From the NCBI GenBank assembly GCA_021202635.1, contig JAJQCQ010000071.1:1-53056 (forward strand): a DNA stretch of 53,056 nt, written 5' to 3'. The position numbers were made by a program, and so were the translations under genes. Shown here piece by piece: positions 9,343 to 18,500 of the stretch (position 1 is its first letter; every line of letters starts with the position of its first letter). The stretch is from Lachnospiraceae bacterium. Its GTDB lineage: Bacteria; Bacillota; Clostridia; Lachnospirales; Lachnospiraceae. The notes under the pieces are model-generated. The model was not told the DNA's origin. It was given only the letters and a program-made list of their open reading frames with translations, and made no database searches.

Positions 9343-10478
9343 GCGCCGGGGCGCCCGGGGATGAGGAGCATGGCACACAGCAGCCTGACGATAATACGCA
9401 GGAGCATCACCATGAACACCACCATGGGCATCACCACCACCATCACCGGCACCATCATTCCAGTCGCAGCCGCCGCGTGAAAAGGCGGAACTTCCTGCTC
9501 TCGAGCGCCCTCATTGTCCTGCTCGTCGGCGGGATCGCCGGCGTGATGATCCGCCAGGCGTGGGTTCGCCAGCAGAGCCTGCAGGTCACGGCTGAGAATA
9601 CCTATGACATGAGTGAGGAAGGGTACCGGGAGATCACCGTGGACGGAGAGACCTGGCGTTATAACAACCTGGTCACCACGGTCCTGTTCGCCGGCATCGA
9701 TTCCACCGGAAAGATGGAGACGAGCGCCCGGTATGGCAGCGCGGCACGCGCCGACAGCATTGAGCTGATCGTCATGGACAAATACAACAGCCGCCTGACG
9801 ATCGTCGCCATCAGCCGCGATACCATGACCCAGATCCGCCGCTATTCCTCCATCGGGAACGACGACGGCCTGTATACCTCCCATCTGGGATACGCTTACA
9901 CCTGGGGCAATGGAGGGACAGTCAGCTGTGAGAGCCTGACCGAGGCAGTCTCGCTGCTCTTTGACGGCATCCCGATTCTCGACTATGTGGTGATGAATCA
10001 GGACTCGATGGTTTACGTCAACGATCTGGTCGGCGGGATCACGGTCACGGTGCCAAACTCGGAGCTGGCGGAGGAATATCCGGAGCTGACCGAGGGAGCG
10101 GTCGTCACGCTGGATGCGTCGAATGTCCGCGCGTTCCTGCAGTACCGCGATACCTCGGAGGATTTCAGCAACGAGGGGCGCATGGAGCGCCAGCAGGCGT
10201 ATATCACCGCTTACATTGAGACGGTTCGCCAGATGTCGTCTTCTGAGATCGAATCTGCCTGGGAGTCCCTTACGGAGATGGAGGATTATCTCCAGACCAG
10301 CATTACGAAAAGTCAGTACCTCGAGCTGGCCGAGCTGGTGCAGAGCCTGGACTTCTCCGAGAGCGACTACATTCAGCTGTCCGGAGAGGATGAGGCAGGC
10401 GAGCTGCACGATGAGTTTTATGTCGACGAGGAAGCACTGCAGGAGCTGATCCTTGAGCTGTTTTATATTAAGGACTGA
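9339..10478 (+). CDS. LytR-CpsA-Psr (LCP) polymer transferase with His-rich N-terminus
   Basis: A 379-residue type II membrane protein of the LCP family, which attaches lipid-linked glycopolymers to peptidoglycan at the outer membrane face. Residues 23-40 are almost all histidine, then a basic stretch (SRRVKRR) and one membrane helix (about 52-71). The LCP domain follows, with VLFAGIDS, a conserved Arg-Ala-Asp-Ser (ARADSIELIVMD), ISRDTMTQI and LDYVVMNQDSMVYVNDLVGGI. The His-rich part should be cytoplasmic and could bind divalent metal; that is inference. Spacing and context make it the terminal ligase of the polymer whose length the two upstream proteins control. Confidence 0.9.
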   Translation: MSAGAPGDEEHGTQQPDDNTQEHHHEHHHGHHHHHHRHHHSSRSRRVKRRNFLLSSALIVLLVGGIAGVMIRQAWVRQQSLQVTAENTYDMSEEGYREITVDGETWRYNNLVTTVLFAGIDSTGKMETSARYGSAARADSIELIVMDKYNSRLTIVAISRDTMTQIRRYSSIGNDDGLYTSHLGYAYTWGNGGTVSCESLTEAVSLLFDGIPILDYVVMNQDSMVYVNDLVGGITVTVPNSELAEEYPELTEGAVVTLDASNVRAFLQYRDTSEDFSNEGRMERQQAYITAYIETVRQMSSSEIESAWESLTEMEDYLQTSITKSQYLELAELVQSLDFSESDYIQLSGEDEAGELHDEFYVDEEALQELILELFYIKD

Positions 10479-10684
10479 AAAGACAAACCGAAGACAAACC
10501 GGAAGCGGATGATGCCTTCCGCAGATGTCTTACATTGATCCTGTATTCCATCCGATGCGGCTGACGCATGGGAAGAAATAGATATTACAAAAGCTATACC
10601 ACACCTACACACCAAACGGGAAGCGCGTGAAGCCGTTTCCCACCACCCAAGAAACCTGCCTATAAAGAATGGAGGAGAAAGGTT

Positions 10685-12106
10685 ATGTTAAGCAAATCCA
10701 TGAAGAAAAGAGCTACCGCACTGGTGCTTGCTGCTGCTGTAGCAGCCGGTTCTGCTCTTCCGGTGAATGCGGCTCCGAGCATCTCGGAGATCATTCCGGA
10801 AAACCCGGTCGTACAGGATGAAAGCCTGGCGGAAGGCCAGGAGCTGATTGTACAGAACGCTGACACGTCTGCCTATGCGGATCAGACCGTGGCGGAAGTG
10901 GTTGAAAACTTTAACGACGACAATACGACAACGACCATTAAGGAAGTCATAGAGGCTCTCGGCGTCGATACCACGACAAATCAGACGACGGAATCCGGTA
11001 AGGCCGTAAATGCGACGCTCTACGAAGCGATCACTGCGTTTGTTGATCTCGCGATTAAAGAATCGGACGGTACGGTTCATTACAACAGCAACGGTTCGAT
11101 TACCGCAACCGTCACAATCGAGGCGGCCAAGGACCGTGAGGCGAGCAACCTGCTGATTATCCAGATCGACCCGAATACCGGCAAGACCTATTTTGTCACG
11201 ATCGATGAGCTGAATTCCGAGACAGGAGAAGTCACTGCGACGTTCCCGACCCTCGGCGCGATTGCCCTCGCAGAGAAGGTGCCGATTGTCGTGAAAAATA
11301 CCTCACCGGAGCTTTATGATGATGAAGTGACCGCAGAGGTGATCACGGAGTTCCAGGAGGAGAGCCAGGATATCACACTTTATGACGTCCTGAAGAGCCT
11401 GACCGATAAGACCGATGCCTATGATATCGACTTCATTGAGCTGACCGAAGAACTGGAGCGCATTCTGACCGAGCAGATCGAGGTCGCAGAGAATGTCGTG
11501 ATTGATGTCGCAGACTATACCAGTGCGATGGGTTTCGCGGATATGGCGATCAAATACGGCAAGGACGAAGATGGAAACGACACGTACTCCTACAACATGG
11601 ACGGCAGCCTGATTGTTGACGCTTACCGTGACATCGAATACATTGACTGGGCACGCATCGTGACCTACGGGTATGAGGACTATGACACAGAAGCAGCGGA
11701 AAATGATCTCTCTCTGCTGACCGAACTCGATCCATTCGTCCTGGAAGACTGCTTCGTGATGCAGATCAATTCTGTAACCGGCGAGATCAACTTTATCTAC
11801 GAACCGGTGGTCTACTTCACAACCTTAAGTGAGCTGATGGAAGAGGAGACTGAGGTCGAGACAGAGGCGGAGACAGAGGCACTGACAGAAGCTGTGACAG
11901 AAGCTGTTACGGAAGAGGAGACCGAGGCGGAGACAGAAGCGTTCGAAGATAACTCTCTGCTTTACTGGACCGTGGAAGACGAGGATAAGGTGACTGACGA
12001 GGAGACACCCGTACTGGCAATCCAGGGTGAATTTGAGGATATGGGACCGTTCGCGATCTTTATGCCAGAAGAGGGCACCAACAGCTACCACAAGAGCAGC
12101 AGATAA
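10685..12106 (+). CDS. Secreted protein with duplicated domain, unknown function
   Basis: A 473-residue protein with a clear signal peptide (basic KSMKKR, then an Ala/Val core, cleavage near NAA at about residue 30). I do not recognise the family. The mature part seems to contain two copies of one module. AEVVENFNDD at 70-79 resembles AEVITEFQEE at 217-226; YNSNGSITA at 133-141 resembles YNMDGSLIV at 303-311; LIIQIDPNTGKTYFV at 157-171 resembles FVMQINSVTGEINFI at 357-371; the strand-rich ends TFPTLGAIALAEKVP and EFEDMGPFAIFMPEE also match. The second copy carries a Thr/Glu-rich insert at about 386-420. There is no LPxTG or sortase-B-like motif, so it is probably released or held non-covalently. 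It follows the polymer operon but is separated by 206 bases. GGAGGAGAAAGG precedes ATG. Confidence 0.7.
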   Translation: MLSKSMKKRATALVLAAAVAAGSALPVNAAPSISEIIPENPVVQDESLAEGQELIVQNADTSAYADQTVAEVVENFNDDNTTTTIKEVIEALGVDTTTNQTTESGKAVNATLYEAITAFVDLAIKESDGTVHYNSNGSITATVTIEAAKDREASNLLIIQIDPNTGKTYFVTIDELNSETGEVTATFPTLGAIALAEKVPIVVKNTSPELYDDEVTAEVITEFQEESQDITLYDVLKSLTDKTDAYDIDFIELTEELERILTEQIEVAENVVIDVADYTSAMGFADMAIKYGKDEDGNDTYSYNMDGSLIVDAYRDIEYIDWARIVTYGYEDYDTEAAENDLSLLTELDPFVLEDCFVMQINSVTGEINFIYEPVVYFTTLSELMEEETEVETEAETEALTEAVTEAVTEEETEAETEAFEDNSLLYWTVEDEDKVTDEETPVLAIQGEFEDMGPFAIFMPEEGTNSYHKSSR

Positions 12107-12129
12107 TATTCTGTATTTAAGGAACATCG

Positions 12130-12171
12130 TGTGTTCCGCACAAGGGCTGACTGGACTGCGGAACACATTTT
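12130..12171 (+). terminator. Intrinsic terminator after secreted protein gene
   Basis: An 11-bp perfect stem (TGTGTTCCGCA / TGCGGAACACA) with a 16-base loop is followed by TTTT. It separates the secreted protein gene from the small membrane protein gene, though read-through is possible. Confidence 0.7.
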
Positions 12172-12265
12172 CCGTTAAAGGCAAGTGATTGGCAATGATC
12201 CGGCGCAGCAGGCGAACGGCAGGCTGCAGGGGTCCGGTGCCAGATACAAAGGAGAAAGGAGCCAT

Positions 12266-12565
12266 ATGGGCAGATCGCACAAAACCTATTCAAAGAAACA
12301 AAGTCCCATCCTTATTGCACTGTATGTAGTGGTGGTGGTACTTCTGGTCGCCTGTATCGGCTACTTTTATTATCTATCCCGGCAGCAGAGCAGCGCTTAC
12401 CAGGAACGCAGAGCGACCATGATTCAGGAGGAGGAAGAATACCAGGCCTCCGATGATGATATAGAAACGGAAGCACTGAAGTCCCTGGCGGACGTGCTGG
12501 AAAATGATGACGAGGAGCAGGATGTATTGGACAATGAGGAGGAAGAAGCGCCCGAATCCGATTAA
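12266..12565 (+). CDS. Small membrane protein with acidic tail
   Basis: A 99-residue protein of unknown function. It has a short basic N-terminus (GRSHKTYSKKQ), one strong membrane helix at about 14-38 (ending in a Tyr-rich YFYYLS) and a C-terminal half of acidic, probably coiled-coil sequence with many Glu/Asp. ATG 12266 is supported by AAAGGAG six bases upstream; the frame is open earlier without homology or a binding site. The positive-inside rule puts the acidic tail outside. Its position after the polymer operon and the acidic secreted protein suggests an envelope role, but this is only context. Confidence 0.7.
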   Translation: MGRSHKTYSKKQSPILIALYVVVVVLLVACIGYFYYLSRQQSSAYQERRATMIQEEEEYQASDDDIETEALKSLADVLENDDEEQDVLDNEEEEAPESD

Positions 12566-12794
12566 AGAGGCATCGGGGATGCAGAAAAATTCTGACTGCG
12601 TTTTGTTATTGCTTCGCCGTACATAAACGCAGCAGATGTCATAGAGCGTACCGATTCGCGGGAAGATGCCGGCGGAATGGCGAAGAAACGTCCGCTTACC
12701 GGGAAGCGGCGGCAGCAAAAACGACTGCGGACAGGAGTGTTCACAACCGCTGTATCGCCGGAATCCCGATCATAGCCAGCAGTGACAATTAGCC

Positions 12795-12839
12795 TTGCTT
12801 TATTAGCTAATCTGAGGTACAATAAAATTAGCTAATAAA
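12795..12839 (+). promoter_or_regulatory. Promoter overlapped by 13-bp inverted repeat
   Basis: TTGCTT at 12795-12800 and TACAAT at 12818-12823 are 17 bases apart. A perfect 13-bp inverted repeat (TTTATTAGCTAAT at 12799-12811, its complement at 12827-12839) covers the -35 edge, the spacer and the expected start point. This is the arrangement of a repressor operator. AAAGGAGG follows directly at 12837-12844. Confidence 0.55.
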
Positions 12840-12850
12840 GGAGGCGATAT

Positions 12851-12925
12851 CTGAGGAACGTGAAGGATTTTACAAAGAGTAAGGTAGTGGCATTTACTCC
12901 ATCTGAGTTGATTGCCAGATTATAA
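12851..12925 (+). CDS. Micro-ORF with CTG start, 24 residues
   Basis: Six bases after a consensus AAAGGAGG a frame opens with CTG and encodes RNVKDFTKSKVV, then AFTPSELIARL and TAA. The peptide is soluble and helix-prone. No ATG is available at this spacing, so it would need a CTG start, or it is the relic of a gene whose ATG has mutated. The frame stays open after the TAA for another 24 codons (EKVKHLKRAEVEKPS...). The operator-covered promoter argues that something is expressed here. I do not recognise a family. Confidence 0.35.
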   Translation: MRNVKDFTKSKVVAFTPSELIARL

Positions 12926-12948
12926 GAAAAAGTGAAGCATCTTAAGAG

Positions 12949-12981
12949 AGCCGAGGTGGAAAAACCATCCCGGCTATTCTT
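12949..12981 (+). terminator. Possible terminator after micro-ORF
   Basis: An 11-bp stem with one mismatch and one wobble (AGCCGAGGTGG / CCATCCCGGCT) and an A5 loop is followed by ATTCTTAT. The T run is poor, so this is a weak call. Confidence 0.4.
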
Positions 12982-13107
12982 ATGCCTGAATACTAAATGA
13001 GCCTTTTCGTGTCGTACCCGTCATAAGGACAGGCATTGATCATAAAAGGCAAAAGTGGTCCGGAGGAGCAGGCTCTAAATACATAAAAATCGGTGAAAAG
13101 ATGGCCG

Positions 13108-13212
13108 TCAGGCACCTTGCTCCAGTTGGTCATTGCGGTCAATCCGCTTGCAGATGATGTGTGTGAACACTCCGCCAGTGATCCCGGTGAGCAACTTCAG
13201 TATATACTGCAT
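13108..13212 (-). CDS. 34-residue hydrophobic peptide, toxin-like
   Basis: On the minus strand ATG 13212 is preceded by the strong ribosome binding site GGGAGGTGATC. The 34 codons give MQYILKLLTGITGGVF, then THIICKRIDRNDQLEQGA: one short membrane-spanning segment followed by a basic Cys-Lys-Arg turn and a polar tail. This resembles the small single-pass peptides of type I toxin-antitoxin systems and related membrane-active peptides, but I cannot place it in a named family. A consensus -10 (TATAAT read on the minus strand, 13260-13265) lies about 48 bases upstream without a good -35. No antisense RNA promoter was identified with confidence. Confidence 0.5.
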   Translation of the reverse strand: MQYILKLLTGITGGVFTHIICKRIDRNDQLEQGA

Positions 13213-13341
13213 GACTGATCACCTCCCTTCCATATGCGCAGCTAAAGGTTGCAAAAACGATTATAATATACATTTAATAGAAATAGTAGTAAAATAATTG
13301 CTAAATTATCCTCAAAATATATGAAAAAGATTCCAATAATC

Positions 13342-13370
13342 TTGTAAAATGGATTTGGATGTGTTATCAT
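13342..13370 (+). promoter_or_regulatory. Putative promoter of the thioesterase gene
   Basis: TTGTAA at 13342-13347 and TATCAT at 13365-13370 have a 17-base spacer and lie about 60 bases before the start codon, in a strongly AT-rich stretch. Confidence 0.45.
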
Positions 13371-13431
13371 TATCTCATTTCAGGTGTCTGTAGGAGAAGG
13401 ACAGGCACTTTTGATGAAAATGGAGGCAAAT

Positions 13432-14145
13432 ATGGCATATCAGTTTGAGAGCAGGATTCGTTTCAGCGAGGTGGGGCAGGATCGGAGGCTGACGAAGGTT
13501 TCTCTGGTGGATTATTTTCAGGACTGTTCGACGTTTCACTCGGAGGAATGCGGGATTGGCATTGACTGTCTGGACGCGCACGGCTGTGTCTGGATGATTT
13601 TATTCTGGCAAATTGATATTCAGCGGCTGCCACTGCTGGGGGAGCATGTGATCACGAGAACCTGGCCTTATGATTTTCAGGCGTTTTATGGGTATCGGAA
13701 TTTTGCCCTGCTGGATGAGCGGGAACAGTATCTGGCGAAGGCGAACAGCGTCTGGGCGCTGATTGACCGGAAGACGGAGCGGCCGATGCGGGTGCTGCCG
13801 GAGGTAGCCAATGGGTATGGGCTGGAGCCGCGTCTGGATATGGAGTATCTGCCGCGCAAGATGAAGCTCTCCGGTGAGGGCGAACGGAAGGAAGCCTTTC
13901 GAGTCGGAAGGCAGCATCTGGATACCAACCACCATGTGAATAACGGGCAGTATATTTATATGGCGGAGGAATATCTGCCGGAGGGGTTTGAGACCGGGCG
14001 GCTCTGCGTGGAGTATCGGAAGCAGGCCCGGCTGCACGATGTGATTGTGCCTTATGTATATCGGGAAGCGCATGCGGTGACAGTGAGCCTTTGCGATGAA
14101 GCCGGGGCGCCGTATGCGATTGTGAAAAATGAGAAAAAAGAGTGA
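13432..14145 (+). CDS. Acyl-ACP thioesterase
   Basis: A 237-residue double-hotdog thioesterase of the FatA/FatB-like bacterial family (PF01643 type), which releases fatty acids from acyl carrier protein. The N-terminal hotdog has FSEVGQDRRLTKVSLVDYFQDCSTFHSE and WMILFWQIDIQRLPLLGE. The second has the catalytic signature DTNHHVNNGQY with the Asn-x-His-x-x-Asn arrangement. ATG 13432 has TGGAGG six bases upstream; the frame is open earlier, but homology begins at MAYQFESRIRF. cvfB follows at close spacing. Confidence 0.9.
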   Translation: MAYQFESRIRFSEVGQDRRLTKVSLVDYFQDCSTFHSEECGIGIDCLDAHGCVWMILFWQIDIQRLPLLGEHVITRTWPYDFQAFYGYRNFALLDEREQYLAKANSVWALIDRKTERPMRVLPEVANGYGLEPRLDMEYLPRKMKLSGEGERKEAFRVGRQHLDTNHHVNNGQYIYMAEEYLPEGFETGRLCVEYRKQARLHDVIVPYVYREAHAVTVSLCDEAGAPYAIVKNEKKE

Positions 14146-14190
14146 TGCGGGTGAGAAGGGTAGTAAGCGCGCCCGGAAATGAGGAATGAT

Positions 14191-15048
14191 ATGTTACGAA
14201 CAGGAGAAAAACAGGAACTGACGGTTGTGAAAAAGATGGACTTTGGCGTATACCTGGCGGATGCGCCGGAAGAACCGTCAGGAGAGCGGGAGGAGGACAA
14301 GGTGCTTCTCCCGAAGAAAGAGGTGCCGGCAGAAACTGCGGTGGGAGACCGGCTGGAGGTCTTTCTTTATCGCGACTCCAAAGACCGCCTGATCGCCACA
14401 CGCAGAGAGCCGAAGCTGACGGTTGGGAAATTTGCGGTTCTGAAGGTGAAGGAGGTCTCGAAGATCGGCGCGTTTCTGGACTGGGGTCTGGAAAAGGATT
14501 TGCTTCTGCCATTTCACGAGCAGACGGCGAAGGTTTTTGCGGGTGAGGAATGCCTGGTGGCCATGTATGTGGACAAGAGCGGGCGGCTCTGTGCGACGAT
14601 GCGCGTTTATCCATACCTGTACCGCAATTCGCCGTATGTGCTTAACGATGAGGTGGATGGCCGCGTCTATGAGCTGAGTGAGAATTTCGGTACCTTTGTG
14701 GCGGTGGATGATAAATATTCCGGCCTGATTCCGCGTCGGGAGGGTGTGACCGGGCTGAAACCCGGTGACCGCATCCACGCGCGGGTGACCGGGGTAAAGG
14801 AAGACGGCAAGCTGGATCTGAGCATCCGCGAAAAGGCTTATCTGCAGATCAATGAGGATGCGGAAATGGTCATGGATGTCATCGATGAGTATGCGGGCGT
14901 GCTTCCATTTGACGACCGGGTAGATCCGGAGATTATTCGGAGGGAGTTTGGATTAAGCAAAAATGCCTTTAAGCGTGCCGTCGGACATCTGATGAAAGAG
15001 GGCAGGGTTGAGATTCGGGACCGCAGGATTTATAAGGTGAAACAATAG
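14191..15048 (+). CDS. cvfB: CvfB-like S1-domain RNA-binding protein
   Basis: A 285-residue protein with three S1-like beta-barrels and a C-terminal winged helix, the CvfB/YitL layout; in staphylococci CvfB influences virulence gene expression by binding RNA. The first domain starts with LTVVKKMDFGVYLADA, the second with FAVLKVKEVSKIGAFLDWGLEKDLLLPFHEQ, the third with KPGDRIHARVTGVKEDGKLDLSIR. The winged helix is near FGLSKNAFKRAVGHLMKEGRVEI. ATG 14191 is preferred because GAGGA lies five bases before it; an in-frame ATG at 14179 is the alternative. Confidence 0.9.
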   Translation: MLRTGEKQELTVVKKMDFGVYLADAPEEPSGEREEDKVLLPKKEVPAETAVGDRLEVFLYRDSKDRLIATRREPKLTVGKFAVLKVKEVSKIGAFLDWGLEKDLLLPFHEQTAKVFAGEECLVAMYVDKSGRLCATMRVYPYLYRNSPYVLNDEVDGRVYELSENFGTFVAVDDKYSGLIPRREGVTGLKPGDRIHARVTGVKEDGKLDLSIREKAYLQINEDAEMVMDVIDEYAGVLPFDDRVDPEIIRREFGLSKNAFKRAVGHLMKEGRVEIRDRRIYKVKQ

Positions 15049-15140
15049 CATCGGGCTCCAGGCATTGATGGAGGCAGGACAAAGAGTCACAGAATCATTT
15101 ACAGAAAATGGAATTTGACAAAAAGAGGAGGAAAAACATC

Positions 15141-15515
15141 ATGAAAAAAGCAATCAGTACAGACAAGGCACCGGCAGCGATCGGACCATATTCTCAGGCA
15201 ATTGAGACCGACGGATTCGTCTTTACCTCCGGTGTGATTCCGGTGAACCCGGCGACCGGCGAGATTCCGGAGGGCGTGGAAGCACAGGCAGAGCAGGCGT
15301 TTTCGAACCTTGCGGCCTTACTTGAGGCATCCGGAACGAACGTGGAGCAGGTGATTAAGACGACGGTCTTTATTAAGGAAATGAACGATTTTGGGAAAAT
15401 CAATGAGATTTACGCAAACTATTTCACTGGAGTTTTCCCGGCGCGCTCCTGTGTGGAAGTGGCGAGACTGCCGAAGGATGTGCTGCTGGAAGTGGAGGCT
15501 GTCGCGGTAAAGTAA
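15141..15515 (+). CDS. ridA: RidA-family enamine/imine deaminase
   Basis: A 124-residue trimeric Rid protein that hydrolyses reactive 2-aminoacrylate and related enamines or imines to ammonia and keto acids. Signature segments are APAAIGPYSQAIETDGFVFTSG, the NLAALLEASG-x-x-x-E-x-VIKTTVF helix, and PARSCVEVARLPKDVLLEVEAVA, which holds the catalytic Arg and the conserved Glu. GAGGAGG is nine bases upstream of the ATG. dnaE starts 24 bases after its stop with its own ribosome binding site. Confidence 0.95.
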   Translation: MKKAISTDKAPAAIGPYSQAIETDGFVFTSGVIPVNPATGEIPEGVEAQAEQAFSNLAALLEASGTNVEQVIKTTVFIKEMNDFGKINEIYANYFTGVFPARSCVEVARLPKDVLLEVEAVAVK

Positions 15516-15539
15516 ACGATGCTGAGAAAGGAGCCTGCC

Positions 15540-18500
15540 ATGAATTTCACGCATTTACATGTTCATACGGAATACAGCCTTTTGGACGGTTCGAATAAGA
15601 TAACCGAATATGTGCGGCAGGTGAAGGCTCTGGGAATGGACAGCGCCGCGATTACCGATCACGGCGTGATGTACGGCGTGATCGATTTTTATCGTGCTGC
15701 GAAGGCGGAGGGCATTCGTCCCATTCTGGGCTGTGAGGTGTATGTGGCGCCTGGCTCCAGATTTGACAGGGAGCTGGGGCAGTCAGAGGAGCGCTATCAC
15801 CACCTGGTGCTGCTCGCGGAGAATAATACCGGCTATCAGAACCTGACGAAGATCGTGTCGAAAGGGTTTGTCGAAGGCTTTTATTATAAGCCGCGTATCG
15901 ACCTGGATGTATTGCGTGAGTATCATGAAGGGATCATTGCACTCAGTGCCTGCCTGGCGGGGGCGGTGCCGCGGCTTTTGCAGCGGGGAATGTATGAGGA
16001 AGCAAAGGCAGAGGCGCGGAAGCATCTGGAGATTTTCGGGGAGGGCAATTATTTCCTGGAGCTGCAGGATCATGGCATTCCGGCGCAGAAATTAGTGAAT
16101 CAGCAGCTGGTGCGGATGAGCCGGGAGCTGGGGATTCCGCTGGTGGCGACCAACGATGTGCATTATACGTACGAGGAAGACGCCTCGGCGCATGATATCT
16201 TGCTCTGTTTGCAGACGGGAAAAAAGCTTTCGGATGAAAACCGGATGCGTTATGAGGGCGGGCAGTACTTTGTGAAATCGCCGAAACAGATGGCGGAGCT
16301 TTTTCCATACGCGCCGGAAGCACTGGAAAATACGCATAAGATCGCGGAGCGCTGTCAGGTCGAGATTGAGTTTGGTGTGACAAAGCTGCCGAAATTTGAC
16401 GTGCCCTCACCGTATACCTCCTGGGAATATTTAAATAAGCTTTGCTCGGAAGGCCTGGTGAAACGGTATGGCGACCGGGCGGAGGAGATTCGTCCGCGCC
16501 TGGACTATGAGCTTTCTGTCATTCAGAAGATGGGGTATGTGGATTATTTCCTGATTGTGTGGGATTTCATCCATTATGCGCGGGAACAGGATATTATGGT
16601 AGGGCCGGGCCGCGGCTCAGCCGCCGGCAGCGTCGTGTCGTATACGCTTGAAATCACGCAGCTGGACCCGATTCGTTACAATCTGCTCTTTGAGCGTTTC
16701 CTGAATCCGGAGCGTGTGTCTATGCCGGATATCGACGTGGATTTCTGCTTCGAGCGGCGGCAGGAAGTGATTGATTATGTGATGCGCAAATATGGCAAAG
16801 ACCGTGTGGTGCAGATTGTAACCTTTGGTACGATGGCCGCGCGCGGCGTGATCCGCGATGTGGGACGTGTGATGGATCTGCCCTACGCACTTTGTGATTC
16901 TATTTCCAAGATGGTGCCCAAAGAACAGGATATTACGCTGGATAAGGCACTGGAGATGAGCCAGGAGCTGCGCAATGCCTATGAGACGGATGAGCAGGTG
17001 CATGCGCTGATCGATATGTCAAAGCGCCTGGAAGGGTTGCCGCGGCATACCTCCATGCATGCAGCCGGTGTGGTGATCAGTCAGAAACGCATGGACGAAT
17101 ATGTCCCTCTTTCCAGGGCTTCGGACGGTACGATTACGACGCAGTTTACGATGACGACGATCGAAGAGCTGGGTCTTTTGAAAATGGATTTTCTGGGGCT
17201 GCGCACGCTGACCGTGATTCAGAACGCGGTGAAGCTTGCCGAAAAGAGCAGCGGCCGCTCGATTGATATTGACGCGATTGATTTTAACGATAAGGCAGTT
17301 TACGATTCGCTGGCCACGGGAAAAACGGACGGTGTGTTCCAGCTGGAAAGCACGGGCATGAAAAACTTCATGAAGGAGCTGAAGCCGCAGAGTCTGGAGG
17401 ATGTGATTGCCGGTATTTCGCTTTACCGTCCGGGCCCGATGGATTTCATACCCAAATACATTTACGGGAAAAATCATCCCGGAGATATCAAATATGACTG
17501 TCCGCAGCTGGAGCCGATTCTGGAGCCGACCTACGGCTGTATCGTTTATCAGGAGCAGGTCATGCAGATTGTGCGCGACCTGGGCGGCTATACCCTAGGA
17601 CGCAGTGACCTTGTCCGCCGTGCGATGTCAAAGAAAAAAGCATCTGTGATGGCGAAGGAACGGCAGAACTTCGTCTATGGCAACGAAGAAGAGGGCGTAC
17701 CGGGCTGCATGGCGAATGGAATTGACGAGAAAACAGCGAACGCTATTTTCGATGAGATGACGGATTTCGCGCGCTATGCGTTTAATAAGTCTCATGCAGC
17801 GGCGTATGCGGTCGTGGCCTACCAGACCGCCTGGCTGAAATACTACTATCCGGTCGAATTCATGGCTGCACTGATGACCTCTGTCATTGATAATCCCGGC
17901 AAGGTTGCGGAATATACCATTACCTGTCGACAGATGGGGATTGAGATTCTGCCGCCGGATATTAACACCGGGGAAACCGGTTTTTCCGTTGGCGTGTTTG
18001 ATGATTTGGGGGCTTCGAAAGAGTCGTCGGCTTCTGGGGAAAAGTCCGCCGGAAAATATAAGATTCGCTACGCGCTCAGTGCGCTCAAAAGCATCGGCCG
18101 TCCAGTGATTGATGGTATCGTGGCGGAGCGGGAAAACGGCGGTGCTTTTCGAAGCTTACAGGATTTTATCGAGCGGGTCAGCGGGAACAAGGACGTTAAT
18201 AAGCGGACGATCGAGAGCCTGATCAAAGCCGGTGCGCTGGACTGCTTTGGCAATACGCGCAAACAGATGCTGATGGGCTACGCGCGGATCATGGATTATG
18301 CGGCGGCGCAGAAAAAGGACTCGGTATCGGGGCAGATGTCACTGTTTGATTTGCTGGGCGAGGAGGACAAAAGGGAATTCGAGATTCGGCTTCCGGACGT
18401 AGGGGAGTTTGACAAGGAGCAGCTTCTGGCGTTTGAAAAGGAAGTGCTTGGCATCTATGTCAGCGGTCATCCGCTGGAACGCTATGAGGACAAATGGCGC

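Larger units (their letters stand above)
12566..13107. other. Mostly non-coding interval with regulatory elements
   Basis: About 540 bases without a normal gene. It contains the palindromic promoter-operator and micro-ORF described separately (12795-12925) and a hairpin at 12949-12975. The first 200 bases hold only a short basic ORF starting at 12676, with no convincing ribosome binding site. In 12985-13107 I see no gene; on the minus strand this is the 3' side of the small peptide gene. Confidence 0.5.

Noticed and set aside
9400-9470. Repeated CATCACCAC-type sequence as a possible tandem repeat or CRISPR
   Set aside because: It encodes the His-rich tail of the LCP protein in frame; there are no spacers.
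12676-12774. Short basic frame (MAKKRPLTGKRRQQ...)
   Set aside because: No good ribosome binding site, no promoter and composition matching the surrounding non-coding DNA.
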